Positions 1 through 8,276 are shown, numbered from the stretch's first letter. The stretch is DNA of 37,559 nucleotides from Streptosporangiaceae bacterium (GCA_025934375.1 JAICYD010000068.1:1-37559); one strand, 5' to 3'. Program-made: numbers and translations. Notes: generated by a model from the sequence alone, not told the origin.

Positions 1-113
1 CGAGCAGCGCGTGCTTCGCCTCGCCGAAGCCGGCCCTCCCGGCGCTCACGACCTACCTCGGCCAGTTCTTCACCGGCGGCCAGGCCCCCGCGAGCTTCCC
101 CGAGCCCTCGTGA
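1..113 (+). CDS. C-terminal fragment, possibly sugar-binding protein
   Basis: Only the last 36 codons are in the window, read in the frame whose TGA stop is at 111-113. The fragment ends in a Pro/Ala-rich tail (PASFPEPS). No domain can be recognised from so short a piece. Its stop lies 7 nt before the start of a ribose-type permease. In this transporter class the periplasmic-type binding protein is often encoded beside the permease and ATPase, so a solute-binding protein is the natural guess. That identity is inference from position only. Confidence 0.4.
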   Translation, partial: SSACFASPKPALPALTTYLGQFFTGGQAPASFPEPS

Positions 114-120
114 CCAAGGG

Positions 121-1170
121 ATGACCGACCCGAATTCGATCGCGGCCCCTGACGGGCGGCGGGCACTCGTCCCGGCGGCCCGTCAGGGGGCCGCCGGGGC
201 CTCGAAGAAAGCCAGCGCCGCCGTCGCGGCCAACTTCACCAGCGCGCTGCCCTACATCCTGGTGCCAGTCCTGTTCATCTTGTCCTTGACCTTCATCCCG
301 GGGTATTTCAGCAAGGGAAGCATCATCTCGCTGCTGATCCTGGCCAGCCTGCTCGGCTTGTCGTCCCTGGGGCAGACCATGACCATCATCGCCGGCGGGA
401 TCGACCTGTCGATTCCGGCGGTCATCGGGCTGTCTGACATCATCGTGACCCAGCTGTACTACCGGCACTGGTCGCTGCCGGTCATCTTCCTCGCGATCGC
501 GGCGCTGGCGATTGTCATCGGGACCATCAGCGCCGTGTCGTCGGTGCTCTTGCACGTGCACTCCCTCATCACGAGCTTCGGCATGAGCCTGGTGGTATCC
601 GGGATCGCGCTGGAATGGAGCAACGGCCAGACCTCCGGCGCGGTGCCCGGATGGCTGACGAGCGGCGTCTCCGCCATTGGCCACACCGGCCCGGTGCCGA
701 TTCCGCTGATCATCATCGTGTGGGCCGTCGCCTCAGCGCTGGCGGTGGGCTTCATGCGCCTGACCCGGATAGGGCGCGAGACCTATGCGCTCGGCGCCAA
801 TGCCGTGGCAGCCCGGCTGGCCATCGTCCGGTCGACCTGGACGCTGGTCGTGGTGTTCTCGATATCCGCGCTATGCGCCGCCATGGTCGGGGTGTTCTTC
901 GCCGGCTACAGCGGCATCCCCGACCCCACCGTCGGGGAGCCGTACTTCTTCCTGACCATTACCGCGGTCATGATCGGGGGCACGTCGCTGCTCGGCGGCC
1001 GCGGCGGGTACCTCCGGACCGTGATGGGCGCGCTGATCGTCGCCGAGCTGACCACCCTCCTCGTCGGGGTCGGCTTCAATGCCTCGTTCCAGGAACTGGC
1101 CCTCGGCATCCTCGTCATCGCCTTGACCAGTTCCTACGGCCGGGAGCTGAAGGTTGCCGCCAAGATCTGA
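121..1170 (+). CDS. Ribose-type ABC importer permease (RbsC/BPD_transp_2 family)
   Basis: Integral membrane subunit of a carbohydrate importer of the ribose/xylose/AI-2 class, 349 residues, a usual length for the family. About 40 polar N-terminal residues precede a run of hydrophobic helices. The family signature GGIDLS is at residues 92-97, a TRIGRETYALGAN segment (the cytoplasmic loop that contacts the ATPase) at about 215-227, and a GGTSLLGGRGG loop at about 290-300. It starts 7 nt after an upstream stop and is followed by a double ATPase and a second permease, so it is one half of a heterodimeric channel. There is no well-spaced ribosome binding site, so the start could lie slightly downstream. 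The substrate cannot be read from the sequence. Confidence 0.9.
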   Translation: MTDPNSIAAPDGRRALVPAARQGAAGASKKASAAVAANFTSALPYILVPVLFILSLTFIPGYFSKGSIISLLILASLLGLSSLGQTMTIIAGGIDLSIPAVIGLSDIIVTQLYYRHWSLPVIFLAIAALAIVIGTISAVSSVLLHVHSLITSFGMSLVVSGIALEWSNGQTSGAVPGWLTSGVSAIGHTGPVPIPLIIIVWAVASALAVGFMRLTRIGRETYALGANAVAARLAIVRSTWTLVVVFSISALCAAMVGVFFAGYSGIPDPTVGEPYFFLTITAVMIGGTSLLGGRGGYLRTVMGALIVAELTTLLVGVGFNASFQELALGILVIALTSSYGRELKVAAKI

Positions 1171-1203
1171 GCGCGGCCGGCCCGCGCGGAGGGGGTGTAC
1201 GCA

Positions 1204-1313
1204 GTGAGCGAGCGCAGGGGCGCGGCGGTGCCTGGACTGAGCGGAGCGACCGAGGGACGAGGGAGCGCAGTGAGGGAAGGCGCCGCCCCTGGAGCGCCCC
1301 GGAGTGAGCGGGG
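1204..1313 (+). repeat. Degenerate GAGCG-type intergenic repeat
   Basis: The 149-bp gap between permease and ATPase is filled with short degenerate units: GTGAGCGAGCGCAG at 1204-1217, GAGCGGAGCGACCGAGG in the middle, GGAGCGCAGTGAGG at 1262-1275 and GGAGTGAGCGGGG just before the ATPase start. No open frame continues through it. It may be a dispersed genomic repeat or a spacer within the operon mRNA. Confidence 0.5.
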
Positions 1314-1319
1314 TGCACA

Positions 1320-2957
1320 GTGAGTTCCGCTGGCGAAGCGAGCCGCCTGGTCATCGAGGGCATGTCGCGGTCGTTTGGTGAGACGCGCGCCCTGACCTCG
1401 GCGAGCCTGCGGGTCCGCCCCGGGGAGATTCATTCCCTGGCCGGCGAGAACGGCTCGGGCAAGAGCACGCTGATCAAGATCCTCAGTGGCGTCCTGCGGC
1501 CCGACGCGGGGACGCTGACCTGGGAAGGCGACGTCCGCAAGCATCTCGGCAGCCCGAGCGGCGCCCAGGGCCTGGGCATCTCCACCGTATTCCAGGAGAC
1601 GCTCGTCGCACCCGAGATGACCGTGCGCGACAACATCTACCTGGGCACTGACCGGCTCTTCCGGTACGGGCGCCGTAAAGGCGAGGAAGTCGCCGGCGCC
1701 CGGCAGGCGCTCGGCGACCTCGGCCTGGACGGCCTGGACCTGGAACGGCCGATGTGGGCGCTCTCGCTGGCCGAACGGCAGCTGACGACGATCGCCCGGG
1801 CGATCATCCGCCCGTGGCGGCTGCTCATCCTCGATGAGGCCACCTCGGCGTTGGATGCCCAGCATCGGGACCGGCTATTCGACTACCTGCGGCTGGCCCG
1901 GTCCCAGGGGAAGTCGGTCTTGTTCACCTCGCACCGGATGGATGAGGTGCTGGGGCTGGCCGACCACATCACCGTCTTGCGGCAAGGCGCCACCGTCGCC
2001 GCGATGGCGGTCAGGGAAGCCTCGCGCCGGGGCATCCTCGGCCACATGTCCGGGCGGGCTGACATCATGGAGGTCATCAGCGCCGGGCCAGGCCCGGGCG
2101 GCGCCGCGCGCGATGACGCGGGGCACAAGCCGGACGCAGGACCGGAGGCGGGGCCGCGGCCGGTCCTGCGCGTCGCCGGCCTGGCCCTGCGCGCCACGTC
2201 CACGCCGATCACGCTGGAGATCATGGCCGGGGAGATACTCGGGCTGGCCGGGCTGGAGGGCCAGGGCCAGGTCGAGTTCGTGGAGTGCCTGGCCGGGCTG
2301 CGGCGGGCCGCCTCCGGTCAGGTGCAGGCGCTCGGGGAAGGCGGGCAGGCCCGCGCCGTCCACAGCTACCGGGGCGCTAACCGGCTGGGCATCCGCTACG
2401 TGCCGCGCGACCGGCGGCATGAGGGCCTGTTCGGCCCGTTGTCGGTGTTCGACAACTTCGCGGTCACGCTGTGGAGCGACTTCAACCGGCTGGGGCTGCT
2501 GCGACGCCGGGTGGCCCGGAAGCGATTCGAGGAATTCACGCGGTCATCGCGGCTGGTCAGCGCATCACCCGGGCGCCCGATCAGCATCCTCAGCGGGGGG
2601 AACCAGCAGAAGGTGCTGCTCGGCCGCTGGATCGCGATGCGCCCCCGCGTGCTGGTCGTCAACGACCCGCTGCGCGGCGTGGACGCCAACACCAAGGAGG
2701 AGCTCTACGGGCTGTTCCGCCGGCTGGCCGCCGACGGAGTGCCGATCGTCTTCCTGTCGACCGAAATCGTGGAACTGCTCACGCTCACCGACCAGATCGG
2801 GGTGTTTCATGAGGGAAGCCTCGTAGCGATGCTGCCCACCGAGACGTCATCGGATACCGACGTCGTGGCCGCGATGTTCGGCGACGGCGAGCACGGTGCC
2901 AACGAAGACCGTGCCAAGGAAGACGGTGCCAACGAAGACGGTGCCAACGATGGCTAG
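1320..2957 (+). CDS. Sugar ABC importer, double ATP-binding subunit (RbsA-like)
   Basis: A 545-residue tandem nucleotide-binding protein that powers a ribose-class importer. The N-terminal domain has an intact Walker A (GENGSGKST, 42-50), a non-canonical signature LSLAERQ (148-154) and an intact Walker B (LLILDEATSALD, 168-179). The C-terminal domain has a P-loop without lysine (GLEGQGQVE, about 311-319), a good signature LSGGNQQ (424-430) and an altered Walker B, VVNDPLRGVD (446-455), where family members usually read LDEPTRGVD. In the assembled pair, only the site formed by Walker A/B of domain 1 and the signature of domain 2 should hydrolyse ATP. Start is GTG with a weak upstream GGGG. The last about 20 residues are a GANED-type repeat encoded by a 15-bp tandem repeat. 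Confidence 0.92.
   Translation: MSSAGEASRLVIEGMSRSFGETRALTSASLRVRPGEIHSLAGENGSGKSTLIKILSGVLRPDAGTLTWEGDVRKHLGSPSGAQGLGISTVFQETLVAPEMTVRDNIYLGTDRLFRYGRRKGEEVAGARQALGDLGLDGLDLERPMWALSLAERQLTTIARAIIRPWRLLILDEATSALDAQHRDRLFDYLRLARSQGKSVLFTSHRMDEVLGLADHITVLRQGATVAAMAVREASRRGILGHMSGRADIMEVISAGPGPGGAARDDAGHKPDAGPEAGPRPVLRVAGLALRATSTPITLEIMAGEILGLAGLEGQGQVEFVECLAGLRRAASGQVQALGEGGQARAVHSYRGANRLGIRYVPRDRRHEGLFGPLSVFDNFAVTLWSDFNRLGLLRRRVARKRFEEFTRSSRLVSASPGRPISILSGGNQQKVLLGRWIAMRPRVLVVNDPLRGVDANTKEELYGLFRRLAADGVPIVFLSTEIVELLTLTDQIGVFHEGSLVAMLPTETSSDTDVVAAMFGDGEHGANEDRAKEDGANEDGANDG
2896..2953 (+). repeat. 15-bp tandem repeat, 3.9 copies, across a gene junction
   Basis: Units GTGCCAACGAAGACC (2896), GTGCCAAGGAAGACG (2911), GTGCCAACGAAGACG (2926) and a partial GTGCCAACGATGG (2941). 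In the ATPase frame they encode an acidic GANED tail. The last unit contains the ATG of the downstream permease. Because 15 is a multiple of three, copy number can change without breaking the ATPase frame. Confidence 0.85.
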
Positions 2958-3972
2958 CGCCGTCTCCCGGCGGGCACACCCGCCAGCGCTGCCCATGCCG
3001 GCGGTGCGGCAGGTCGTGCGGCGCAACAGCTACGCGGCGGTCCCGCTCGCGCTGCTGATCATCTTGTTCGTCGTCAACGCCGCCGTGCAGCCGCAGTTCC
3101 TGTCCCAGCAGAGCTGGGCGGCGTCCATGGCGGTGCTGTGCCCGACGGTGCTCACCGCGATGGCGGTGACGCTGCCGGTCTTGTCGGGCAACGGCGGAAT
3201 CGACCTGTCGGTCGGCCCGCTGGCCGGGTTCATGAGCGTGCTGATCGCCGCGGTGCTGGTGCCCGCCGGGATCACCACACCGCAGCTGATCATCCCCATC
3301 GTCATCGCGTTCGGGGCGCTGACCGGCGCTATTAACGGGCTGCTGGTCGCCTACGTCCGGCTGCCCGCGATCATCGCCACGCTGGGCATGTACCTCTTCT
3401 ACCAGGGACTGGGCACGGAGGTCCTGCCCGAGGCGGGCGGCAGCGTCCCCGTCTGGCTGGTGAAGCTCAACGGCTCCTTCGGGCCGGTCCCGGCCGTCTG
3501 GATCGTGTTCGCCGTCATCGCGCTCATCTGGGCTCTCGTGACGCGCGGCTCCTACCCCCGCAACTTGCTGGCCGTCGGCGGGGACGAGCGCGCCGCGTAC
3601 ACGGCCGGCGTGAACGTGGCGAGACTGCGGCTGATCACCTACTCCATCGCCGGAGTGCTGGCCTGCCTGGCCGGCTTGATGCTCACCGGGCTCATCCAGT
3701 CCGGCGACGGCACGGTCGGCCCGCCCTACACCATCAGCGCGATCACGGCGGTGGCCCTCGGCGGCATCAGCCTGGCCGGCGGCCGGGGCGGGCTGCTCGG
3801 CGGCGCGCTCGGCGCAGGGGTGCTGTTCTTGATCCAGGAGCTGCTGACGGACGCGCACGTGTCGGTCTTCCAGGTCGCCATCATCGACGGCATCGTGCTG
3901 ATCTTCGCCTTGGCCCTCAACGGCACCGTCGAGCACCTGCGCAGGCGGTCATCGGCAGCGCGGCGCGGATGA
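2950..3972 (+). CDS. Ribose-type ABC importer permease, second subunit
   Basis: Second membrane subunit of the importer, about 340 residues with many hydrophobic helices. The signature GGIDLSVG is at residues 82-89 and a GGISLAGGRGGLLGG loop lies near residue 275. I chose the ATG at 2950, which overlaps the ATPase stop by 8 nt. A longer reading from GTG 2896 would add only a KTVPT-type repeat translated from the 15-bp tandem repeat, which looks artefactual. The gene overlaps the next one by 4 nt (ATGA). Together with the permease at 121-1170 it would form a heterodimeric channel; such paired, non-identical permeases occur in AI-2-type and some xylose-type systems. Confidence 0.9.
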   Translation: MASAVSRRAHPPALPMPAVRQVVRRNSYAAVPLALLIILFVVNAAVQPQFLSQQSWAASMAVLCPTVLTAMAVTLPVLSGNGGIDLSVGPLAGFMSVLIAAVLVPAGITTPQLIIPIVIAFGALTGAINGLLVAYVRLPAIIATLGMYLFYQGLGTEVLPEAGGSVPVWLVKLNGSFGPVPAVWIVFAVIALIWALVTRGSYPRNLLAVGGDERAAYTAGVNVARLRLITYSIAGVLACLAGLMLTGLIQSGDGTVGPPYTISAITAVALGGISLAGGRGGLLGGALGAGVLFLIQELLTDAHVSVFQVAIIDGIVLIFALALNGTVEHLRRRSSAARRG

Positions 3973-4757
3973 GCGGGGCCGGGGCTGGGGACGGGGACGC
4001 CGGCCAGGCGTGGCTGGCGGAGATGTTCTCCCTGTCGGGGAAGGTAGCGCTGGTGACCGGTTCCCGCGCGGGACTCGGCCGGGCGATGGCGGCCGGGCTC
4101 GCCCGGGCTGGCGCGGAAGTGGTGCTGCACGGCCATCACGACGACCTCGACGAGACCGAGGCGCAGATCGCCCGGGCAGGCGGCCAGTCGCGCCGGTGGG
4201 TCGCTGACCTGCTGGATGTCGGCGCGCTGGGGGCGCGCATCGACGAGCTGCTGGCTCGCACAAGCGTGGACATCCTGGTCAACAACGCGGCGACGTTCAT
4301 CCGGGAGCCCGCCCTCGAGCTGACCTTCGAGCGGTGGCGGGAGGTCCAGACGGTCAACCTGGACGCGGCGTGGCTGCTGTGCCAGCGCGCAGGAGCGCTG
4401 ATGGTCGAGCGCGGCGCCGGCAAGATCATCAACGTCGGGTCGATGGTCTCGCTCCAGGGCGGGGTGAATCGCAGTGCCTACACGGCCGCCAAGCACGCGA
4501 TCGTCGGCCTCACGAAGGCGCTGTCGAATGAGTGGGCGCCCAGCGGCGTCCAGGTGAACGCGGTCCTGCCCGGCTACTTCAGGACCGGGCGGGACAGCCC
4601 GGCGTTCACCGACCCGGTGACGCGGGCGCGCATCCCCGCTGGCCGCTTCGGCGAGCCGGAGGACATCGTCGGGAGCGTGGTCTTCCTCGCCTCCCGGGCG
4701 GCGGACTACATCACCGGGCACCAGCTGATCGTTGATGGTGGCTGGTACGCGCGTTGA
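3969..4757 (+). CDS. SDR-family dehydrogenase, KduD/gluconate-5-dehydrogenase-like
   Basis: Classical short-chain dehydrogenase/reductase of 262 residues. The cofactor motif TGSRAGLG is at 30-37, NNAA at 105-108, structural Asn at 120, and the catalytic triad is Ser148, Tyr161 (YTAAK) and Lys165. The stretches GKIINVGSMVSLQGG, NEWAPSGVQVNA, RIPAGRFG and the terminal VDGGWYAR resemble 2-deoxy-D-gluconate 3-dehydrogenase (KduD) and gluconate 5-dehydrogenase, so a sugar acid or polyol hydroxyl is the likely site of oxidation. It overlaps the upstream permease by 4 nt and the downstream ThDP enzyme by 4 nt, so it is almost certainly translationally coupled to both. Exact substrate and NAD/NADP preference are unknown. 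Confidence 0.88.
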   Translation: MSGAGAGDGDAGQAWLAEMFSLSGKVALVTGSRAGLGRAMAAGLARAGAEVVLHGHHDDLDETEAQIARAGGQSRRWVADLLDVGALGARIDELLARTSVDILVNNAATFIREPALELTFERWREVQTVNLDAAWLLCQRAGALMVERGAGKIINVGSMVSLQGGVNRSAYTAAKHAIVGLTKALSNEWAPSGVQVNAVLPGYFRTGRDSPAFTDPVTRARIPAGRFGEPEDIVGSVVFLASRAADYITGHQLIVDGGWYAR

Positions 4758-6445
4758 CAATCAGACAGGCAAAGGCAGGCGGTTCAGTGCAGACAAGCGA
4801 TCAGATTGCCGAGATGCTCTCCGCGTACGGCGTGAGTCATTTCTTCTTCGTCCCGGTCATCTTGCCGGAGGCGGTCAAGCGGATGAGCGGGCACGGCATC
4901 GCGCCGATCATGACGCACGGCGAGAAGGCGGCCGCCTACATGGCCGACGGCTACGCGCGGATCAGCCGGAAGGTCGGCGTGTGCGGCGCGCAGGCGATCG
5001 GGTCGACGAACCTGGCGGCCGGGCTGCGCGATGCCTACATGGCCCGGACGCCGGTCGTCGCCCTGTCCGGCGTGCCCGACGAGCGGACTGCCTACCGCAA
5101 CCTGTACCAGGACGTGGATGACCACGGGGCCTTCGAGGCGGTGACGAAGTGGAACGCGCGCGTGCCCGGCCCCAGCCGCATCCCCGACCTGCTGCGACAG
5201 GCGTTCCGCATGGCCAGCTCCGGCGTGCCCCGGCCGGTGCACCTTGGCCTGGCCGGCCGGACCGGCAACATGGGCGACACCCCGGCCGAGGGCGTCACCC
5301 GCGCCGAGCCCCGGTACGGCGCGGCGCCGAGCGACCGGCCCCTGGCGCAGGCGTCGTCGGTCGCCGCCGCGATGGAGCTGCTCGCGCGGGCCCGGCGGCC
5401 GGTCATCCTGGCCGGGAACGGCGTGGCCCGCTCGGGCGCGGCGCGGGAGCTGGTCACCCTGGCCGGGCTGCTGCGGATCCCGGTCGTCACGACGCTGAAC
5501 GGCCTGGCGACGATCGGCTCGGACCACCCGCTCTACGGCGGCGTCGCCGGCGACTACGGGGCCGACTTCGCCAACAAGGTCTTGCTGCGCGCCGACGTCG
5601 TGCTGGTCGCCGGCTCCGCGCTGGGCAGCATGACCACCCGGAACTGGAGCCTCATCCCGCCCGGCGCCCGGATCATCCAGGTGGACATCGACGGCGGCGA
5701 GATCGGCCGCAACTTCGAGTGCGCGGTCCCCATGGTCGGCGACGCGGGCGCGGTCATCGGGCAGCTGGCCAGCGCGGCCACCGCCGCCGGCGCCGGCCAG
5801 GCGCCGGCCGAGTGGGCCGCCGAGGTCGCCGGGATCCGGGCCGACTGGCGCGCCAAGGTCGAGCCGAACGAGGCGTCGGGCGCGGTGCCGATCCGCCCCG
5901 AGCGGCTGTTCGCCATGATCGGTGCCGAGATGGCGGCCGACGGGGTCGTGGTCGGCGACACCGGCCACGTCGGCGCGTGGAGCGCCCGCCACCTGCGGCT
6001 GACCGGCCGACAGTCCATTGTCCGGGCGGCCGGGTCGCTCGGCTGGGGCCTGCCCGCCTCACTCGGCGTCAAGTGCGCCTGCCCCGACCGCGAGGTCATC
6101 TGCCTGACCGGCGACGCCGGGTTCTACTACCACCTCAGCGAGCTGGAGACCGCGCGGCGGTACGGGCTGAAGGTGATCGTCGTGGTCAACAACAACACCT
6201 CGATGAACCAGGAGGCCTTCCTGTGGGACAAGGACTCCGCTGACCAGGTCACCAACTGGCAATTCCACGACACCGACCTGGCCGGTATCGCCCGCGGCTT
6301 CGGCTGCCACGGGGCACGCGTCGACGACCCTGCCGGCTTCGCGGCCGCCCTGGACAAGGCAAGGGCGTCCGGGCTGCCCGCGGTGATCGACGTCCGGACC
6401 GACCGGGCGGTCATGTCTCCGCCGAGCTTCGGCCCGGCACTGTAG
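4754..6445 (+). CDS. Thiamine-diphosphate-dependent enzyme (acetolactate-synthase-like)
   Basis: ThDP enzyme of 563 residues with the acetolactate synthase/benzoylformate decarboxylase three-domain layout. The activating glutamate lies in THGEKAAAYMADGYAR (Glu57). The C-terminal ThDP/metal motif starts at GDAGFYYHLSELETA (about 452) and ends at VVVNNN (about 478-481), with GDA in place of the usual GDG. The start shown is a TTG overlapping the SDR stop by 4 nt. An in-frame GTG at 4787, preceded by AAAGGCAGGCGG, is an alternative that would give 552 residues. It is last in the plus-strand operon. The closest visible relative is the converging gene at 6464-8158. Members of this superfamily decarboxylate or ligate 2-oxo acids; the substrate here is not known. 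Confidence 0.85.
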   Translation: MTIRQAKAGGSVQTSDQIAEMLSAYGVSHFFFVPVILPEAVKRMSGHGIAPIMTHGEKAAAYMADGYARISRKVGVCGAQAIGSTNLAAGLRDAYMARTPVVALSGVPDERTAYRNLYQDVDDHGAFEAVTKWNARVPGPSRIPDLLRQAFRMASSGVPRPVHLGLAGRTGNMGDTPAEGVTRAEPRYGAAPSDRPLAQASSVAAAMELLARARRPVILAGNGVARSGAARELVTLAGLLRIPVVTTLNGLATIGSDHPLYGGVAGDYGADFANKVLLRADVVLVAGSALGSMTTRNWSLIPPGARIIQVDIDGGEIGRNFECAVPMVGDAGAVIGQLASAATAAGAGQAPAEWAAEVAGIRADWRAKVEPNEASGAVPIRPERLFAMIGAEMAADGVVVGDTGHVGAWSARHLRLTGRQSIVRAAGSLGWGLPASLGVKCACPDREVICLTGDAGFYYHLSELETARRYGLKVIVVVNNNTSMNQEAFLWDKDSADQVTNWQFHDTDLAGIARGFGCHGARVDDPAGFAAALDKARASGLPAVIDVRTDRAVMSPPSFGPAL

Positions 6446-6463
6446 TTCAGCCGGCACTGTAGG

Positions 6464-8158
6464 TCAGGTGACGGCGGGCGGCGCCGTCACCTCGATGTCG
6501 GTGCGCACGTCGATGACGGCCGGGCGCCCGGCCGCCAGCGCGCGCTCCAGTGCGGGCCGCAGGTCGCCGGGCTTGTCGACCCGGATCCCGAGCGCGCCCA
6601 TGTCCGTCGCCACCCGGGCCAGGTCCACGTCGGTGTAGGTCCACATCCGCCGGGACGCCGGCGTCGGCTCCCCGCCATAGGCGGCATCGAAGCCGCGCTT
6701 GCTCTGGTTGCCGCCGCTGTTGTCGTTGACGATCGTGACGGAGTTGATGTTGGCGCGGACCGCCGTCTCGATCTCGGCCAGGTGGTAGTACAGGCCCGCG
6801 TCCCCGGTGAAGGCGATGACCGGCCTGCCACCGGCGGCACACTTGGCGCCCAGCCCGGCCGAGAAGGCCCAGCCGAGGTGACCACAGCTGCGCAGGTAGT
6901 CCTGCGTGGGCTGGGTCAGGTCGAAGTACTGGGACATCCACATGCCCGCGTGCCCGGTATCGACCAAGACGATCGCGTCGTCCGGCATCAGCGAGGTCAG
7001 GTCAGCGCACAGGCGCTCCGGCCGCATTGGCAGGTCATGGCTGGTCATGACGCTATCGTGGCGTGCCCGCCAGGACGCCTTGAGGTCATCTACCTCCGCC
7101 AGCCACCCTTCCCGGCGCGCTGCCGTGGCCGGGTCGGCCAGCTCCCGCATCCGGCTGAGCACCACGCGAGCGTCACCGAGCACCCGGGCCTGCAGCGGGT
7201 AGTTCCGCCCGAGGACGGCGGGCTCGATATCGACTTGGATGGCTGGCGTGCCGATCGGCGGCACTGCCCACAAGTGCGTGGTCATGCCGCCCGTCTGGGT
7301 GCCGATGAAGCAGACGAGGTCGGCCCGGTTGACGATCTGGTTCGCGCACTCGCGGGAGTAGGTCCCCATCACGCCCGCGCTCAGCCGGTGGGTGCCCGGG
7401 ATGGCGGCCCGGCCGTTCGCCGATGTCGCCACCGGGATCGCGAGCGCCTCAGCCAGCGCGCCGAGCTCGCGGCCGGCGCCGGACCAGCGGACTCCGCCGC
7501 CTGCCACGAGCACCGGCCGGGCCGCCGCCTCCAGCAGGGCCAGCGCGGCGCGCACGGACTCGTCATCGGGTCGCGGCCGCAGCGGCGGGACGACCGCGAA
7601 CTCCGGCTCGACGATGTCATCGAGCATCCCGGCCTGCCGGTCGAGCTGGCCCTCGTTCCCCTGGATCTGCAGGTGGACCGGTCCCGGCGAGCCGGTCGTC
7701 GCCACCCGGAACGCGTACCGGAGCATGTCGGGCAGCCGGGTGACGTCGTCGACCGACCCGTTGAACTTGGTGACCGGGTCGAACGCGGGGAGGTCATCGA
7801 CCTCCTGGTAGACCTGCCGGAACTTGGTCGCCGGGAGCCGCCCGCCGGTGAGCGCGATCACCGGCGACCGGGCCAGGAACGGCTCGCGCAGGCCGGCCGC
7901 CAGATTGAGGGCGCCGATGACCTGCGCGCCACAGATCCCCGGGCGGCCGCTCGCGCGCGCGTAGCCGTCGGCCATGTAGGCGGCCGCCTTCTCCCCGTGG
8001 GTGGCGACCGGGGCGATCTCCGGGTGCAGGCGCTCCAGCTCAGCGAAGGTCCGCCGCAAGATGGCGGGCACCATGAACACGTGCGTGACGCCATAGCCGT
8101 GCAGCAGCTCGGCGACCGCGGTCGCGCCTTCCCGTTCAATTCCGCGCGCGGTTCCCAC
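6464..8158 (-). CDS. Second ThDP-dependent enzyme, paralogue of the converging gene
   Basis: ThDP enzyme of 564 residues from the GTG at 8158. It shares blocks with the converging gene: GYGVTHVFMVPAIL, THGEKAAAYMADGYAR (Glu56), GAQVIGALNLAAGLRE, VDDLPAFDPVTKFN and GDAGLYYHLAEIETA with VNDN. The reading frame stays open to a TTG at 8200, but a good GAGGAG at 8166-8171 lies 7 nt before the GTG, and a 15-bp palindrome would otherwise fall inside the coding region, so I take the GTG. The stop is 18 nt from the opposing gene's stop. A GntR regulator lies upstream on the same strand. Two ThDP paralogues at one sugar locus could act on different intermediates, or be large-subunit isoforms; no small regulatory subunit is seen. 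Confidence 0.85.
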   Translation of the reverse strand: MGTARGIEREGATAVAELLHGYGVTHVFMVPAILRRTFAELERLHPEIAPVATHGEKAAAYMADGYARASGRPGICGAQVIGALNLAAGLREPFLARSPVIALTGGRLPATKFRQVYQEVDDLPAFDPVTKFNGSVDDVTRLPDMLRYAFRVATTGSPGPVHLQIQGNEGQLDRQAGMLDDIVEPEFAVVPPLRPRPDDESVRAALALLEAAARPVLVAGGGVRWSGAGRELGALAEALAIPVATSANGRAAIPGTHRLSAGVMGTYSRECANQIVNRADLVCFIGTQTGGMTTHLWAVPPIGTPAIQVDIEPAVLGRNYPLQARVLGDARVVLSRMRELADPATAARREGWLAEVDDLKASWRARHDSVMTSHDLPMRPERLCADLTSLMPDDAIVLVDTGHAGMWMSQYFDLTQPTQDYLRSCGHLGWAFSAGLGAKCAAGGRPVIAFTGDAGLYYHLAEIETAVRANINSVTIVNDNSGGNQSKRGFDAAYGGEPTPASRRMWTYTDVDLARVATDMGALGIRVDKPGDLRPALERALAAGRPAVIDVRTDIEVTAPPAVT

Positions 8159-8165
8159 CAGGTAA

Positions 8166-8171
8166 CTCCTC
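8166..8171 (-). promoter_or_regulatory. Ribosome binding site fixing the ThDP gene start
   Basis: On the minus strand this reads GAGGAG, followed by 7 nt and then GTG (8156-8158). The same motif and the same 7-nt spacing occur before the GntR gene (8965-8970, ATG at 8957). It favours the internal GTG over the upstream TTG at 8200. Confidence 0.75.
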
Positions 8172-8183
8172 AGCTCGACCAGC

Positions 8184-8198
8184 GTATGATCATCATAC
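8184..8198. promoter_or_regulatory. 15-bp palindrome, probable GntR operator
   Basis: GTATGAT-C-ATCATAC is a perfect 7+1+7 inverted repeat in the 118-bp gap between the GntR gene and the second ThDP gene. It lies 13 nt upstream of the ribosome binding site. Short AT-rich dyads of this size are typical targets of FadR/FCD-type GntR regulators. Assignment to the adjacent regulator is inference. Confidence 0.65.
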
Positions 8199-8276
8199 AA
8201 TGTGATCGTCCGTAACGGACTGTGCGCTGTTGCCGGCTGGGAGGCCAGCTCCGGGACTGGGACTGGGACGCGGGGC

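Noticed and set aside
2785..3936. Long minus-strand open frame opposite the second permease (similar cases at 3726-4760, 4784-5992, 15177-16484, 18363-19397, 26660-27508)
   Set aside because: High-GC shadow frames: His/Arg/Gln/Gly-rich products, no ribosome binding site, no domain, and they lie wholly over well-supported genes.
6782..8215. 477-codon plus-strand frame over the second ThDP gene
   Set aside because: Arg/Gly/Val-rich composition without any motif; the minus strand encodes a complete ThDP enzyme.
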